DNA from: Saprospiraceae bacterium
Lineage (GTDB): Bacteria > Bacteroidota > Bacteroidia > Chitinophagales > Saprospiraceae
Length of the DNA: 64,000 bases
NCBI GenBank assembly: GCA_016712145.1
Contig: JADJRO010000001.1
Location: 496,001 to 560,000, forward strand
Direction: 5' to 3'
In this document: positions 1-10,170 of the stretch, in pieces
Layout: each line of letters starts with the position of its first letter
How positions within the stretch are numbered: the stretch's first letter is position 1
Program-made: the position numbers and the translations under genes
Notes under the pieces: generated by a model
What the model saw: the letters and a program-made list of their open reading frames with translations, nothing else
What the model was told of the DNA's origin: nothing
Database searches by the model: none

Positions 1-3000
1 CGAATCAAAAGGCCTGGAAAATTTATCTGATAAAACTACAATTCGGGCATCCTGGCTGCATGGGGCACCTGCAAACGGAGCTTTAGCTAATATTAAATGG
101 AAGTATCAATTGATAGCTCCTGCCTTTTCAAAATATAAAGAATATGAATTTATTGATCCGGTATCTTCACGTATTTCAGGTGAATTGGAGCTTTTCAATT
201 CAACCTTAAATGAGAGCGGTTTAGCTGAAATTAAAATACCGAATTGGAAATTTAGTAGCAATACTGGTAAGCTAAAAATTAACTTAATTTCTAAAATTAG
301 TGATAACACTGGTGAAATCAGTACAGATTATTATGAGACCAATGTTTCTCCTTTCAAGGAATTGGTTGGAATTAAACTCCCTTCAGATGGACAGTTTAAA
401 CATTTGGAAATTGGTACGGAGCAAGAGGTTCGATTGGTTGCAGTTGATTCTGATGGAAAACCAATTGCCAATCGAAAGATTAATATTGAATTATTTAAGG
501 TCGAGTATCAATGGTGGTATGAATTAAGAAATGGAAGTACCGGTGAATATCAAAATAGCAACTTCAAAGAACGTGTTTTACAATCTACATTGACAACCGA
601 TAATAACGGACTGGCTAGCTTGAAATTAAAATTGGATGATTATGATCGCTATTATATCCGTGCAAAAAACATGTCAAGCGGTTATTTAACCGGTGATTAT
701 TTTTATACAGGCTATGGGTATAATGCAGATCAGAAAGAATTTGTCAATATTCTTTCTTTTAAAACAGATAAGGAACAATATCAAACTGGGGAAAAAGTGA
801 ACCTGGATTTACCAGGTGCAAATCAAGGATATTATATTATTAGTTTATTAAGAGGCTCTAAAATCCTAAGCTGCAAATCGGTAAATGCTACAAAAGTTAA
901 AACCAATTATAGCTTTGACATTACTAGTGAAATGGCCCCAAATGTTTATGTGGATATAAGTTATGTTCAAGGCAGAACCTCCAAAAAGAATGATTTACCA
1001 TTAAGGATGTATGGCGTGATACCGGTAAAAATTGAAGATTCAGATAAAAAATTGAACCCGGTAATTAAAATGAATGAAACGCTTCGTACGGATGAACCGT
1101 TTACTATTGAAGTATCAGAGCAAAACAATAAAGATATGGCTTATCAATTGTTTATAGTTGATGAAGGCTTATTGAATCTGACTCGTTTTAAAACACCTAA
1201 TCCATATAATGATATTATGTCAAAAGAAGCATTGTCTATTTTGACATGGGATAATTTTAATGAAGTCATTGGCGCAATGGACGGGGAATTGTTGAAAATA
1301 TTTAGTGTTGGTGGGGATGAAGCATTGCAAAAAGTTCCTGAAGAAGATAAAAACAAACGATTTAAACCAATCATATTGCGGAGTGCTCCAAGTTATTTGG
1401 CAAAAGGGGGAAAGCAAAAACATACGTATACAATATCCAACTACTTTGGTGCTGTTCGGGTTATGGTGCTTTGTAATTCAAATACAGCTTTTGGTTCAAC
1501 AGATAAATCTGTTCAGGTTAAGAATGAGTTAATGGTTCAATTAACAGCACCCAGAGTGTTTGCATTTAATGATGAACTTGAAATTCCAGTGACCGTTTTT
1601 GCTCGGGATGCAGCAATTAAAGATGTTAGTCTTAAATTTGAAATAAATGGCAAGGCTAGCTTGAAGTCACCTGCTATAAAATCAATGCAATTTAAATCTA
1701 CGGGAGATCAAACAGTTTATTTTACAATTAAAGGAATTGGTGAAATTGGAAATGCCTCGATTGCTGTTACTGCAAGTTCAGGCAAATACATTTCTAAATC
1801 ACAGGTTTCTTTATATGTTGACAATCCAAACCCTGTTAGCCATGAAGTAAAAGAATTCTGGGTTGAAGCGGGAAAAAGTATTCAGGAGCAAATTCCTCCA
1901 TTTGGAATGAATGGCACGCGCGATGTTAAATTGGAAGTATCCGGAATTCCTGGATTGTCTATTAGAAATATGATTGATAAATTGTTAAACTATCCACATG
2001 GGTGCATTGAGCAAACCATTTCAGCTGCGTTTCCTCAAATTCTACTTAATAATTTATTTGATTTAAGTCCCAAGCAAAAAGAAGAAGCAAATTTCAATGT
2101 GCAAAAAGCGATTGAAAAATTGAGATTGTTTCAACTTGCAGATGGATCATTTAGCTATTGGCCAGGCTCACCAAGTTATTCGGATTGGGGTACTTCATAT
2201 ACGGGACATTTTATGTTGGAAGCTAAAAAAGCAGGATTCAGAGTGCCAGAAGATCTATTACAGAATTGGTATAAATTTCAAAAATCAAAATCAAATCAAT
2301 CTTTAAAAATTCAAAAAAATACAGAGTATTGGTATCCTACGAATTTTGCGTATCGTTTGTATACAATGGCTTTAGTAGGTAAACCTGATTGGAGTGGCAT
2401 GAATCAGTTATATACAGCAAAAACAGACAATTATTTTTCAAAAATATTACTTGCAGGTGCTTATGCCGTTTCGGGTAAAAGAGACATTGCAGAGACCTTA
2501 TTGAACCAGGGTTCCTATGAGCTTAAAGCATATCGGGACGATTATTACAATTACGGTTCCGATATTCGGGATGAAGCGATGATTGCACAAGTTTTAGCTA
2601 TTTTAGATAAAAATCAAGAAGCCTTAACGCTTTTAAATAAGTTAATTAAGCGTACAAAAAGTGATTATTACTCGACCCAGGAGCAATCCATGATGCTAAT
2701 AGCAATTGCTGCATTAAGCGGTAAAAGCAAGTTGGGTAAAATGGATTTTGAATACAGTTGGAATGCTGCTAAAGCTCTGATTCAATCTGAAAAAGAGCTA
2801 TATGATGTCAAATTTGAACCAGCAGCAAAGCAAGTATTTTCATTCAAAAACAATTCAACACGACCGGTGTCGGTTAAAATTATTCAGTATGGTAAAGATA
2901 TTGAGGTAACTGATCAAAATAGCTCCAAAGGTATAAAAATGAATGTTGTATTACCTGCCAAAGGCAATGTTTTACAAATTGGTGACGAATTGGAATTGAG

Positions 3001-3328
3001 TGTGACCATAACGAACACCTCGCTTGTGGGCCGTATTTCAAATATTGCATTAACAACGGTGTTTCCTTCTGGCTTTGAAATTGAAAACAGAAGGGTTGCA
3101 GGATTGAATGACACGAAAAGCCAAGTGGAGTATCAGGATATCCGTGACGACAGGGTTTTGAGTTATTTTGATCTGAATTCTAATCAGAGCATTGAATTGC
3201 GTTTCCATTTAACGGCAGCCTATCCTGGAAAATACATTGCCCCATCTTTCTATTGCGAAGCCATGTATGATCCTTCAATTTATTCAAAATTCAGAGCAGG
3301 GAATTATACAATTGTTCCTCGAAAATAA
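1..3328 (+). CDS. Alpha-2-macroglobulin family protein (5' end outside window)
   Basis: Large periplasmic or surface protein of the bacterial alpha-2-macroglobulin (YfhM/YfaS) family, thought to trap attacking proteases through a reactive thioester. The reading frame is open from base 2 with no start, so the N-terminus lies outside the window. The macroglobulin-like beta domains come first. The thioester motif CIEQ, within the context PHGCIEQT, is at about 2003-2014 and is followed by the alpha-helical thioester domain (QLADGSFSYWPG, about 2131-2170). The C-terminus is a receptor-binding-like beta domain ending in TAA at 3326. PBP1C begins six bases later, which is the classic two-gene unit in which the inhibitor guards a periplasm whose wall is being repaired. 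The thioester Cys and Gln are intact, so the trap should be functional. The family assignment is firm; the protease-trapping role is known for the family and inferred here. Confidence 0.93.
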   Translation, partial: ESKGLENLSDKTTIRASWLHGAPANGALANIKWKYQLIAPAFSKYKEYEFIDPVSSRISGELELFNSTLNESGLAEIKIPNWKFSSNTGKLKINLISKISDNTGEISTDYYETNVSPFKELVGIKLPSDGQFKHLEIGTEQEVRLVAVDSDGKPIANRKINIELFKVEYQWWYELRNGSTGEYQNSNFKERVLQSTLTTDNNGLASLKLKLDDYDRYYIRAKNMSSGYLTGDYFYTGYGYNADQKEFVNILSFKTDKEQYQTGEKVNLDLPGANQGYYIISLLRGSKILSCKSVNATKVKTNYSFDITSEMAPNVYVDISYVQGRTSKKNDLPLRMYGVIPVKIEDSDKKLNPVIKMNETLRTDEPFTIEVSEQNNKDMAYQLFIVDEGLLNLTRFKTPNPYNDIMSKEALSILTWDNFNEVIGAMDGELLKIFSVGGDEALQKVPEEDKNKRFKPIILRSAPSYLAKGGKQKHTYTISNYFGAVRVMVLCNSNTAFGSTDKSVQVKNELMVQLTAPRVFAFNDELEIPVTVFARDAAIKDVSLKFEINGKASLKSPAIKSMQFKSTGDQTVYFTIKGIGEIGNASIAVTASSGKYISKSQVSLYVDNPNPVSHEVKEFWVEAGKSIQEQIPPFGMNGTRDVKLEVSGIPGLSIRNMIDKLLNYPHGCIEQTISAAFPQILLNNLFDLSPKQKEEANFNVQKAIEKLRLFQLADGSFSYWPGSPSYSDWGTSYTGHFMLEAKKAGFRVPEDLLQNWYKFQKSKSNQSLKIQKNTEYWYPTNFAYRLYTMALVGKPDWSGMNQLYTAKTDNYFSKILLAGAYAVSGKRDIAETLLNQGSYELKAYRDDYYNYGSDIRDEAMIAQVLAILDKNQEALTLLNKLIKRTKSDYYSTQEQSMMLIAIAALSGKSKLGKMDFEYSWNAAKALIQSEKELYDVKFEPAAKQVFSFKNNSTRPVSVKIIQYGKDIEVTDQNSSKGIKMNVVLPAKGNVLQIGDELELSVTITNTSLVGRISNIALTTVFPSGFEIENRRVAGLNDTKSQVEYQDIRDDRVLSYFDLNSNQSIELRFHLTAAYPGKYIAPSFYCEAMYDPSIYSKFRAGNYTIVPRK

Positions 3329-3334
3329 TTTGTA

Positions 3335-5698
3335 TTGAGAATTGGTTATGGTGTATTGACGGCTCTATTTGGATTGTTTATAGCAATTGTGATCTCCGCT
3401 CCTTATTTTTTTAAGGATTTGGAATTTTCAAAGGTATTATACAGTCGAGAGAATAAATTACTTGGTGCCAAAATCAGTAAGGATGGGCAATGGAGATTTC
3501 CGGCCACGAAATCGGTTCCTGAAAACTATGCTCAATGTATAGTAAATTATGAGGATAAGCGATTTTATGCTCATATTGGCATTGACCCTCTTTCAGTCTT
3601 ACGTGCAATTTATCAAAATTACAAAACCGGAGAAATAAAATCAGGAGGTTCAACCATTACCATGCAATTGGCTCGATTGCTGTTAGGCAATCCAAAAAGA
3701 AGTATTTTTAATAAGATTAAAGAGTCGTTGCTTGCTGTTGGCATTGAATTTAATTTAAACAAAAGCGAAATTTTGAATTGGTATACTTCATTAGCACCTT
3801 ACGGTGGAAATGTAGTAGGATTAAATGCTGCACTTTGGCGATATTTCCAAAGAGATGAGATCGAATTGAGTTGGGCAGAAGCTGCTTTATTAAGTGTATT
3901 GCCCAATCAGCCATCCTACATTCATCTAGAAAAAAACAGAAAATTATTGTATTTAAAACGTAACCGGTTGCTCAACTTGCTTTTTTCAAAAGGTATCATT
4001 GACAAATCACTTTATGAGTTATCTATATTAGAGGAGATACCTGATAAAATTTTTAATATGCCTCAGGTTTCAAATTTGTTATTGTCGTATTTAATTTCAA
4101 AATATCCTCAAAAACATCAATTCAATACTACGATCGATGCCTCAATTCAAACTAAGTTTTCAGACATAAGTATAAAGTATACAAAAGCATTTAAGCAAAA
4201 TGAAATCCATAATCTGGCTATTTTATTAGTTTCGAATCAAACGGGAGAAGTGTTAAGTTATTTGGCCAATAGTTCGGATACTTCAAAAACGCTTCGAAAT
4301 ACCAAAGTTAATAATATTCATTCCTTAAGGAGTTCAGGTAGTGTATTGAAACCCTTATTGTTTGCCGCTGCATTAGATAGAGGAATCATTAGCACGAAGC
4401 AGCTTCTACCTGATATTCCTACCTTGATTTCAGGCTTTAGACCAGAAAATTATTCTCGGATGTTTCAGGGTTGCGTACCTGCAGACCAATGCATTCAACA
4501 ATCTTTAAACGTTCCCGCTGTACGATTGCTTCAGCAATATGGCGTTCCATTATTTTATGATAAATTAAAAGCCTTAGGTTTTACAAGTCTTTTTAGGCCT
4601 TCCAGTGATTATGGATTAGCATTGATTCTCGGCGGGGCAGAAATAAAACTTTGGGATTTAGCAAATGTGTATGGAAATTTGGCGAATCAATTGATAGTTT
4701 TCCAAAATTCAAAAGCATTATCTGTTCGAAATTGGAACATGCATATACTCTCACACGATTCAGATGCTATGAAATCGGAAACTTTTGCTAATTCAATTTC
4801 TAAATCTTTAGCATCGGTACTTTCTTTGGGTGCAATTTCATTGATGATTCAAACAATGATGGGGACAGAGATGTCAAATGATCAAAGTGCAAATTTTTAT
4901 AATTCAAAAACCAATAAAATTGCATGGAAGACAGGCACTTCTTTTGGGTTTAAAGATGCCTGGTGCGTTGGATTATGTCCTGAATACACCGCAGTGGTTT
5001 GGGTAGGAAATTCCAGTGGATTGGGAAGACCCGGATTAATTGGGCTGCATACAGCCGCACCGCTTATGTTTGAATTAATTGGACAACTAAATTGTTCAGC
5101 TACATGGCCGATTCCTTATGGTGAAATGCATCCTATTGCTGTTTGTAAAACCAGTGGATATCTTCCTTCTCCTGATTGTGAAGAAATAGATACTATATGG
5201 AATCCAATTAAAATAAATGAACTGGATGTTTGTCCTTATCATCATTCGTATTATGTTGATGAATCTGAGAAATACAGAATTTTTTATGATTGCGATTTGA
5301 AGGGTCATTTGAAAAATTATTTTGTACTTCCACCAGTTATGGAATCATATTATAAAATAAATAATCCTGGATATGTATCTATTCCACCTGTTCGAAATGA
5401 TTGTAGATCATTCCAGGACCAACGCATCAACAAAATGGAATTTGTTTATCCGGATAAAGGCACCGAAGTATTTATCCCAGTTGATTTAACAGACAATACA
5501 CAAAAAATTGTTTTAAAGGCAACTCATAAGGACAATCAAGCGCATATTCACTGGTTTATTGATGGAGTCTATTTGGGCTCAACGGATGCCAATCCGCATG
5601 AATGGGCTATAGATCCGAAAATCGGAAAACATCAGATTTACATAATGGACGATACTGGTGAGTCTGCAACGGTAACGATCAACTGCCACAAGCGGTAA
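3335..5698 (+). CDS. pbpC: Penicillin-binding protein 1C (bifunctional transglycosylase/transpeptidase)
   Basis: Inner-membrane-anchored peptidoglycan synthase of 787 residues. An N-terminal anchor (about residues 5-25) is followed by a GT51 transglycosylase domain with catalytic Glu73 in EDKRFYAH and the motif GGSTITMQLAR (104-114). The transpeptidase domain has Ser336-x-x-Lys339 (SVLK), SLN at 390-392 and KTG at 532-534, all intact. A C-terminal BiPBP_C-like beta domain (about 704-785) is diagnostic of the PBP1C subgroup. No ATG is available between the upstream stop and the membrane segment, so the start is probably the TTG at 3335, six bases after the macroglobulin gene. The two genes are almost certainly co-transcribed. 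About 60 bases of AT-rich sequence separate it from the next gene. Confidence 0.95.
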   Translation: MRIGYGVLTALFGLFIAIVISAPYFFKDLEFSKVLYSRENKLLGAKISKDGQWRFPATKSVPENYAQCIVNYEDKRFYAHIGIDPLSVLRAIYQNYKTGEIKSGGSTITMQLARLLLGNPKRSIFNKIKESLLAVGIEFNLNKSEILNWYTSLAPYGGNVVGLNAALWRYFQRDEIELSWAEAALLSVLPNQPSYIHLEKNRKLLYLKRNRLLNLLFSKGIIDKSLYELSILEEIPDKIFNMPQVSNLLLSYLISKYPQKHQFNTTIDASIQTKFSDISIKYTKAFKQNEIHNLAILLVSNQTGEVLSYLANSSDTSKTLRNTKVNNIHSLRSSGSVLKPLLFAAALDRGIISTKQLLPDIPTLISGFRPENYSRMFQGCVPADQCIQQSLNVPAVRLLQQYGVPLFYDKLKALGFTSLFRPSSDYGLALILGGAEIKLWDLANVYGNLANQLIVFQNSKALSVRNWNMHILSHDSDAMKSETFANSISKSLASVLSLGAISLMIQTMMGTEMSNDQSANFYNSKTNKIAWKTGTSFGFKDAWCVGLCPEYTAVVWVGNSSGLGRPGLIGLHTAAPLMFELIGQLNCSATWPIPYGEMHPIAVCKTSGYLPSPDCEEIDTIWNPIKINELDVCPYHHSYYVDESEKYRIFYDCDLKGHLKNYFVLPPVMESYYKINNPGYVSIPPVRNDCRSFQDQRINKMEFVYPDKGTEVFIPVDLTDNTQKIVLKATHKDNQAHIHWFIDGVYLGSTDANPHEWAIDPKIGKHQIYIMDDTGESATVTINCHKR

Positions 5699-5767
5699 AA
5701 ACTATACAATTTGTACACGTTTTTTGCGTTTAAATTGTAGCTATTAATATATTATAAATATTTGTTA

Positions 5768-5775
5768 TATATTTG
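5768..5775 (+). promoter_or_regulatory. Possible -7 promoter element for the PorV-like gene
   Basis: TATATTTG matches the Bacteroidota -7 consensus TAnnTTTG and lies 17 bases before the ATG at 5792. No TTTG box is seen at the expected -33 distance, so the call is tentative. Confidence 0.35.
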
Positions 5776-5791
5776 CATTGAAATTCATACT

Positions 5792-6859
5792 ATGACTTTA
5801 AAAAGTGTCATTTGGCTGATTTTGTTTCCGCTTTCAATTTGCGCTCAAGCGCCTAAATTTAGCAATGATTTTCTGAATATTGGGGTAGGAGCCCGTGGAA
5901 TGGCATTGTCAGGGGCAGTTTCAGCTTCTTTAAATTCAGTACAAGCAGCCTATTGGAATCCAGCTGGATTAATTAATATCAATTCAAAATTTCAAGTAAG
6001 CGCCCAACATGCTGAATGGTTTTCTGGTATTGGAAATTATGATTACGTAGGTTTTGGAAAAACATTAGACGATCAGTCTTTAAGTTATGGGAGTATTAGT
6101 TTAATCAGAATGTCTATTGATCAAATTCCGAATACACTTCGATTGCGAGGACCAGACGGAAGTATTGATTATAGTCGGATTGAAGAATTCAGTGTAGCAG
6201 ATTATGCACTTTTGGTTTCTTATGGACGAAAATTGAATAATAGTCCATGGTCTGTTGGGATCAACACTAAAATAATTCATAGAGGATTTGGCTCGTTTGC
6301 AAAATCCTGGGGATTTGGATTTGATGCAGGCGTTCAGTTTAAGAAAAACAAATGGAGCTTTGCTTTAATGGGAAGAGATATTACAACAAGCTTCAATGCC
6401 TATTCATTTTCTTTTAGTACAGAAGAAAAAGCGGTTCTTCAGCAGACGAATAATTCAATTCCATCTAATTCTGTGGAATATACCTTACCGAAAATCGTAA
6501 GTGGCATTGCGTATAATTTTAAGTTGATTGATAAAATCGGATTGTTGACCGCAGTTGATTTGGAATGGTCAACAAATGGTATTGAAGCATCTTTAATTTC
6601 ATCTAATCATTTTAATATAGATCCAAAACTTGGAATTGAGTTGGATTATAATAAGCGCATGTTCTTGCGTCTAGGAGCAGGAAATTTCCAAAGAACTTTA
6701 GCAGTTGACGGAAGTGGTTCCAAAGAATTATCATTTTATCCTACAGCCGGATTAGGCATTAAAATTGCAAAAATTACAATTGATTATGCGATGACTAATA
6801 TTGGTAATGCAGGTATTGGATTGTATTCACATTTTTTTTCATTAAATCTTGATTTCTAG
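5792..6859 (+). CDS. PorV/PorQ-like outer-membrane beta-barrel protein
   Basis: Protein of 355 residues with a signal peptide (cleavage likely after SICA, before QAPKF) and a FadL/UPF0164-type barrel. The N-terminal signature is typical of the PorV/PorQ group linked to type IX secretion: FLNIGVGARGMALSGAVSA, then AAYWNPAGL. The sequence alternates short beta strands and ends in an aromatic residue (LNLDF), as outer-membrane barrels do. PorV shuttles T9SS cargo to the attachment complex; PorQ-like paralogues have less certain roles. I choose the ATG at 5792 because it directly precedes a good signal peptide and follows a -7-like box; an in-frame TTG at 5762 is unlikely. Two probable T9SS cargo proteins occur in the window. 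Subfamily (PorV2 versus PorQ) is uncertain. Confidence 0.75.
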   Translation: MTLKSVIWLILFPLSICAQAPKFSNDFLNIGVGARGMALSGAVSASLNSVQAAYWNPAGLININSKFQVSAQHAEWFSGIGNYDYVGFGKTLDDQSLSYGSISLIRMSIDQIPNTLRLRGPDGSIDYSRIEEFSVADYALLVSYGRKLNNSPWSVGINTKIIHRGFGSFAKSWGFGFDAGVQFKKNKWSFALMGRDITTSFNAYSFSFSTEEKAVLQQTNNSIPSNSVEYTLPKIVSGIAYNFKLIDKIGLLTAVDLEWSTNGIEASLISSNHFNIDPKLGIELDYNKRMFLRLGAGNFQRTLAVDGSGSKELSFYPTAGLGIKIAKITIDYAMTNIGNAGIGLYSHFFSLNLDF

Positions 6860-6922
6860 ATTTGAGTAATCAATGATCTATGTTTTTAAGCGGGGAATTT
6901 ATTTAATAATAGTTTAGCAAAT

Positions 6923-7576
6923 TCAAATGATTCCTATTATAGATTCTTTTCCAAAATTGCGAAACTCTCCATTCATATTCATGTTTTTTAGCCATTCTTT
7001 TCGCGTTGTGCTTTGAGCAATCATGAGTTCCAATTGATTTAATAATTTTTGAAGTCGTTCGTTTTCAGTTTTAAGAGCACTAAATTGATATTCCTCCTTT
7101 AAAGTGAACCCAACGTAATGTCCTAATTTATAACTTCTAAATTGTTCCCAAAGAATGGAATGATAGGGTTGTGCTTGATTGATTTCACAAAGAACCCCAA
7201 ATTGTTGTTTTATTTTATCCAATAATTCTTGGTCACCCATACTGATATCAGCTATTGCTTCGGCTTCAATAGCTCCATAGAGTTTTCCAGACCAACGATT
7301 GTGTAGCGCAATATTTTTAACTTGACCAATAGCTTCCAGACGAATATCCAATCGGCCATCCTCATAGGTTTTTACAATTTCTTGAAGTCTTACCAGCGTC
7401 CCGTATTCCTGAATTCTGTCATCAATTATTGGCAGGATAGCAAAAACTAGCCCCGTATCAGAGCAATCTTGAATTAATTGCTTATAGCGTTGTTCAAAAA
7501 TATGAAGTCTGATTTCTTCATCTGGAAATACCACTACAGGAAGCGGAAACACTGGAATTTTATGAACCTTATCCAT
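6923..7576 (-). CDS. Lon N-terminal-domain (LON substrate-binding) protein
   Basis: Protein of 217 residues consisting of a stand-alone Lon protease N-terminal domain: IPVFPLPVVVFPDEEIRLHIFE near the start, then the beta-rich GTLVRLQEIVKTYEDGRLDI region and an alpha-helical tail. It lacks the AAA+ and Ser-Lys protease parts. Such proteins are widespread, and their function is unproven beyond probable binding of unfolded polypeptides. Its ATG at 7576 overlaps the end of the peptidase T gene by 8 bases, so the two are translationally coupled and may both act in protein or peptide turnover (inference). Confidence 0.85.
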   Translation of the reverse strand: MDKVHKIPVFPLPVVVFPDEEIRLHIFEQRYKQLIQDCSDTGLVFAILPIIDDRIQEYGTLVRLQEIVKTYEDGRLDIRLEAIGQVKNIALHNRWSGKLYGAIEAEAIADISMGDQELLDKIKQQFGVLCEINQAQPYHSILWEQFRSYKLGHYVGFTLKEEYQFSALKTENERLQKLLNQLELMIAQSTTRKEWLKNMNMNGEFRNFGKESIIGII

Positions 7577-8816
7577 TGCGTTCCCAAATTTGACAAATTC
7601 TTACAATTACTTCAGCTGCTTTTTGCATGTCTTGTTCACTAACCCATTCTTTTTTTGAGTGGATCGCTTGTTCACCTGCAAATAAATTTGGACAAGGAAG
7701 CCCCATAAAACTTAATTTACTTCCATCAGTACCGCCTCGAATTAAACCTTTGTTTGGCTTAATGCCAGCCTCGATCATTGCTAATTCAGCATATTGTGTA
7801 ACCTGAGGGTGGTCAATTAATATCTCTTTCATGTTTCTATATTGTTCTGTAACTGAAAAAGTATAACTACTACCAGGATATGTTAATAAAACCTGCTTTA
7901 CTAATTGTTCCAAAACATCTTCGTGTTCTTTAAGTTTCTTCGTATCAAAATCTCTAACAATCAAATAGATTTTAGCTTTTTCCAATTCGGCTTCCAATTT
8001 AACAGGGTGTACAAAACCTTGTCTCCCTTCTGTAACCTCTGGAGCTAAAAATTCTTTGGGCAGGGATGCTATAAATTCAGATGCTATTTTTATTGCATTT
8101 TCCATTTTGCCTTTAGCGTAACCTGGATGTGTAGAAACTCCTTCAATCGTTATATGAACTGCATCAGCAGAAAATGTTTCATCTTCTAAATCTCCGAGTG
8201 GGCCACCATCTAAGGTATAGCCAAAATCAGCATTTAATTTTTTCATATCGAGGTAAGCCACACCTTTTCCAATTTCTTCATCAGGTGTAAAAAGTATTCT
8301 TATCGGTCCGTGTTTGATCTCAGGATGATTTTTTAGATACAAGGCTGCTTCCATAATGGCGGTAACGCCTGCTTTATCATCTGATCCCAATAAGGTGAGT
8401 CCACTAGCGGTTATAATGTTTTCACCTGACTTAGAATTTAAAGCAGGGTAGTCATTTGGGCTAATTACAATTGAAGGATCATCTGGAAGGACCATATTTT
8501 GGCCTGCGTAGTTTTTATGTAACAAAGGTTTTACATTACTGCCACTGCAATCAGGTGCAGTATCAACATGAGCACAAAAACAAATGGTAGGTAGCTTTTT
8601 GTCACTATTTGAAGGAATCATAGCAAAAACATATCCGTAAGCATCTAGCTCAACCTGGTCAATTCCAGCTTCTTTTAGTTCATTATAAAGTAGCCTCAAT
8701 AAATCAAATTGCTTTTTTGTAGAAGGATACTCCGATGAGGTGGGATCCGATTGTGTATCAAGTTTTGCATATCTAATAAAACGTTCAGCAGTGTGCACGA
8801 ATTCAGTAAAAAACAT
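7569..8816 (-). CDS. pepT: Peptidase T (tripeptide aminopeptidase)
   Basis: Cytosolic M20-family di-zinc aminopeptidase that removes N-terminal residues from tripeptides. At 415 residues it has the usual family length. Metal and catalytic motifs are present: HVD at 83-85, GSDDKAG at 144-150 (bridging Asp), PDEE at 178-181 (catalytic and metal Glu), DGGPLGDLE after 202, and a C-terminal His in AIHSKKEW. The ATG at 8816 is the only sensible start. It is the first gene of a two-gene minus-strand operon with the Lon-domain gene and is divergent from the NADH dehydrogenase; the 67 bases between them should carry both promoters. Confidence 0.95.
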   Translation of the reverse strand: MFFTEFVHTAERFIRYAKLDTQSDPTSSEYPSTKKQFDLLRLLYNELKEAGIDQVELDAYGYVFAMIPSNSDKKLPTICFCAHVDTAPDCSGSNVKPLLHKNYAGQNMVLPDDPSIVISPNDYPALNSKSGENIITASGLTLLGSDDKAGVTAIMEAALYLKNHPEIKHGPIRILFTPDEEIGKGVAYLDMKKLNADFGYTLDGGPLGDLEDETFSADAVHITIEGVSTHPGYAKGKMENAIKIASEFIASLPKEFLAPEVTEGRQGFVHPVKLEAELEKAKIYLIVRDFDTKKLKEHEDVLEQLVKQVLLTYPGSSYTFSVTEQYRNMKEILIDHPQVTQYAELAMIEAGIKPNKGLIRGGTDGSKLSFMGLPCPNLFAGEQAIHSKKEWVSEQDMQKAAEVIVRICQIWERNG

Positions 8817-8883
8817 AAATGCGTATTAATTGTTATTTTAAGTGAAACTGGTATTAAGCCGTAAAAATAATCAAACTTTAACA

Positions 8884-10170
8884 ATGCCCTTTAACATTCC
8901 AATATCTAATAAACCTAGAATTGTAATAATTGGAGGTGGCTTTGCCGGTTTTAAATTTGCAAATCGAATTGATAGCCGCACTTATCAAATAGTACTTATT
9001 GATAAAAATAATTATTTTCAATTTCAACCCCTGTTTTATCAGGTAGCTATGTCTGGAATTGAACCAAGCTCAATCTGTTTTCCACTGAGGAAAAATTTCA
9101 GAAATAAGAAGGATATGTTCATTCGTACATTGGATATTACTGAAGTTGATCCAGCTAATAAAGTTATTTATACTGACACAGGATCCTTGAGATATGATGT
9201 ATTAATAATTGCTACGGGCTCTCAAACAAACTATTACGGAAATCTGAATTTTGAAAAGTATACAATTCCTTTAAAATCGGTGTCAGAAGCATTGTACTTG
9301 AGAAATTGCATTCTAAATGATTTAGAACAAGCTGTTTTAAGTAATGATGCCAAAGCTCAAGAACGTTTGATGAATATCATAATTATTGGGGGAGGTCCAA
9401 CCGGTGTAGAATTGGCAGGGGCGCTTTCTGAAATGAAAAAACATATCTTGCCAAAGGATTACCCTGATCTTGACGCTTCTAAAATGCAGATCCATTTAAT
9501 CCAGGCAACTTCCAGATTACTTGATTCAATGTCTCAAAAAGCATCCTTAAAAGCATATGAAGAATTAGATAAAATGGGGGTATCCATTCATTTGAATACG
9601 AAAGTTACGAATATTCACCATGAACAGCTTGAGCTTTCAAATGGTATGTTTTTAAATAGTCAAAAAATCATTTGGGCTGCCGGTGTTGTCGGAACTCCCA
9701 TCAAAGGACTTGAAGCTGCACATAATGCTCCCGGTAGAAAAATAACAGTAAATCCATATTGTGAAGTCCCAATATGGAAGGATGTATATGCGCTTGGTGA
9801 CATTGCGTATATGGAAACATCTAAATATCCTGCAGGACTACCAGGATTGGCACCAGTTGCTTTGCAACAAGCTAGTTATTTAGCCAAAAGATTAAATAAA
9901 TCTAAATTAAAAGGTAATCGAGTTTTTAATTATTGGGACAAGGGAAGTATGGCCACCATTGGGCGTTCAAAGGCAGTGCTGCAATACAAACAATTGTTTT
10001 TAAGTGGATTCATTGCATGGATTGGCTGGCTTTTTGTTCATATTTATTACCTGATTGGTGTGCGAAATAAACTTATTGTATTTATAAATTGGCTTTGGAA
10101 TTATATTATTTATGATCAAGCACTGCGCTTAAATATTAAACCTAAAATGCCAGGAACCCCTAAGTTTTAA
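8884..10170 (+). CDS. ndh: Type II NADH:quinone oxidoreductase (NDH-2)
   Basis: Single-subunit, non-proton-pumping NADH dehydrogenase of 428 residues, bound to the inner face of the cytoplasmic membrane, passing electrons from NADH through FAD to quinone. Two dinucleotide-binding motifs are present: IVIIGGGFAGFKFA near the N-terminus for FAD and IIIGGGPTGVELAG for NADH. The FAD-contact motif VYALGDIAYM follows, then GLAPVALQQA. The C-terminal segment LSGFIAWIGWLFVHIYYLIG and the helix after it form the membrane anchor. The ATG at 8884 is preferred over a GTG at 8842 because it puts the Rossmann strand close to the N-terminus. The 3' end overlaps the frame-corrected end of the next, convergent gene by about 9 bases. 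Confidence 0.92.
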   Translation: MPFNIPISNKPRIVIIGGGFAGFKFANRIDSRTYQIVLIDKNNYFQFQPLFYQVAMSGIEPSSICFPLRKNFRNKKDMFIRTLDITEVDPANKVIYTDTGSLRYDVLIIATGSQTNYYGNLNFEKYTIPLKSVSEALYLRNCILNDLEQAVLSNDAKAQERLMNIIIIGGGPTGVELAGALSEMKKHILPKDYPDLDASKMQIHLIQATSRLLDSMSQKASLKAYEELDKMGVSIHLNTKVTNIHHEQLELSNGMFLNSQKIIWAAGVVGTPIKGLEAAHNAPGRKITVNPYCEVPIWKDVYALGDIAYMETSKYPAGLPGLAPVALQQASYLAKRLNKSKLKGNRVFNYWDKGSMATIGRSKAVLQYKQLFLSGFIAWIGWLFVHIYYLIGVRNKLIVFINWLWNYIIYDQALRLNIKPKMPGTPKF

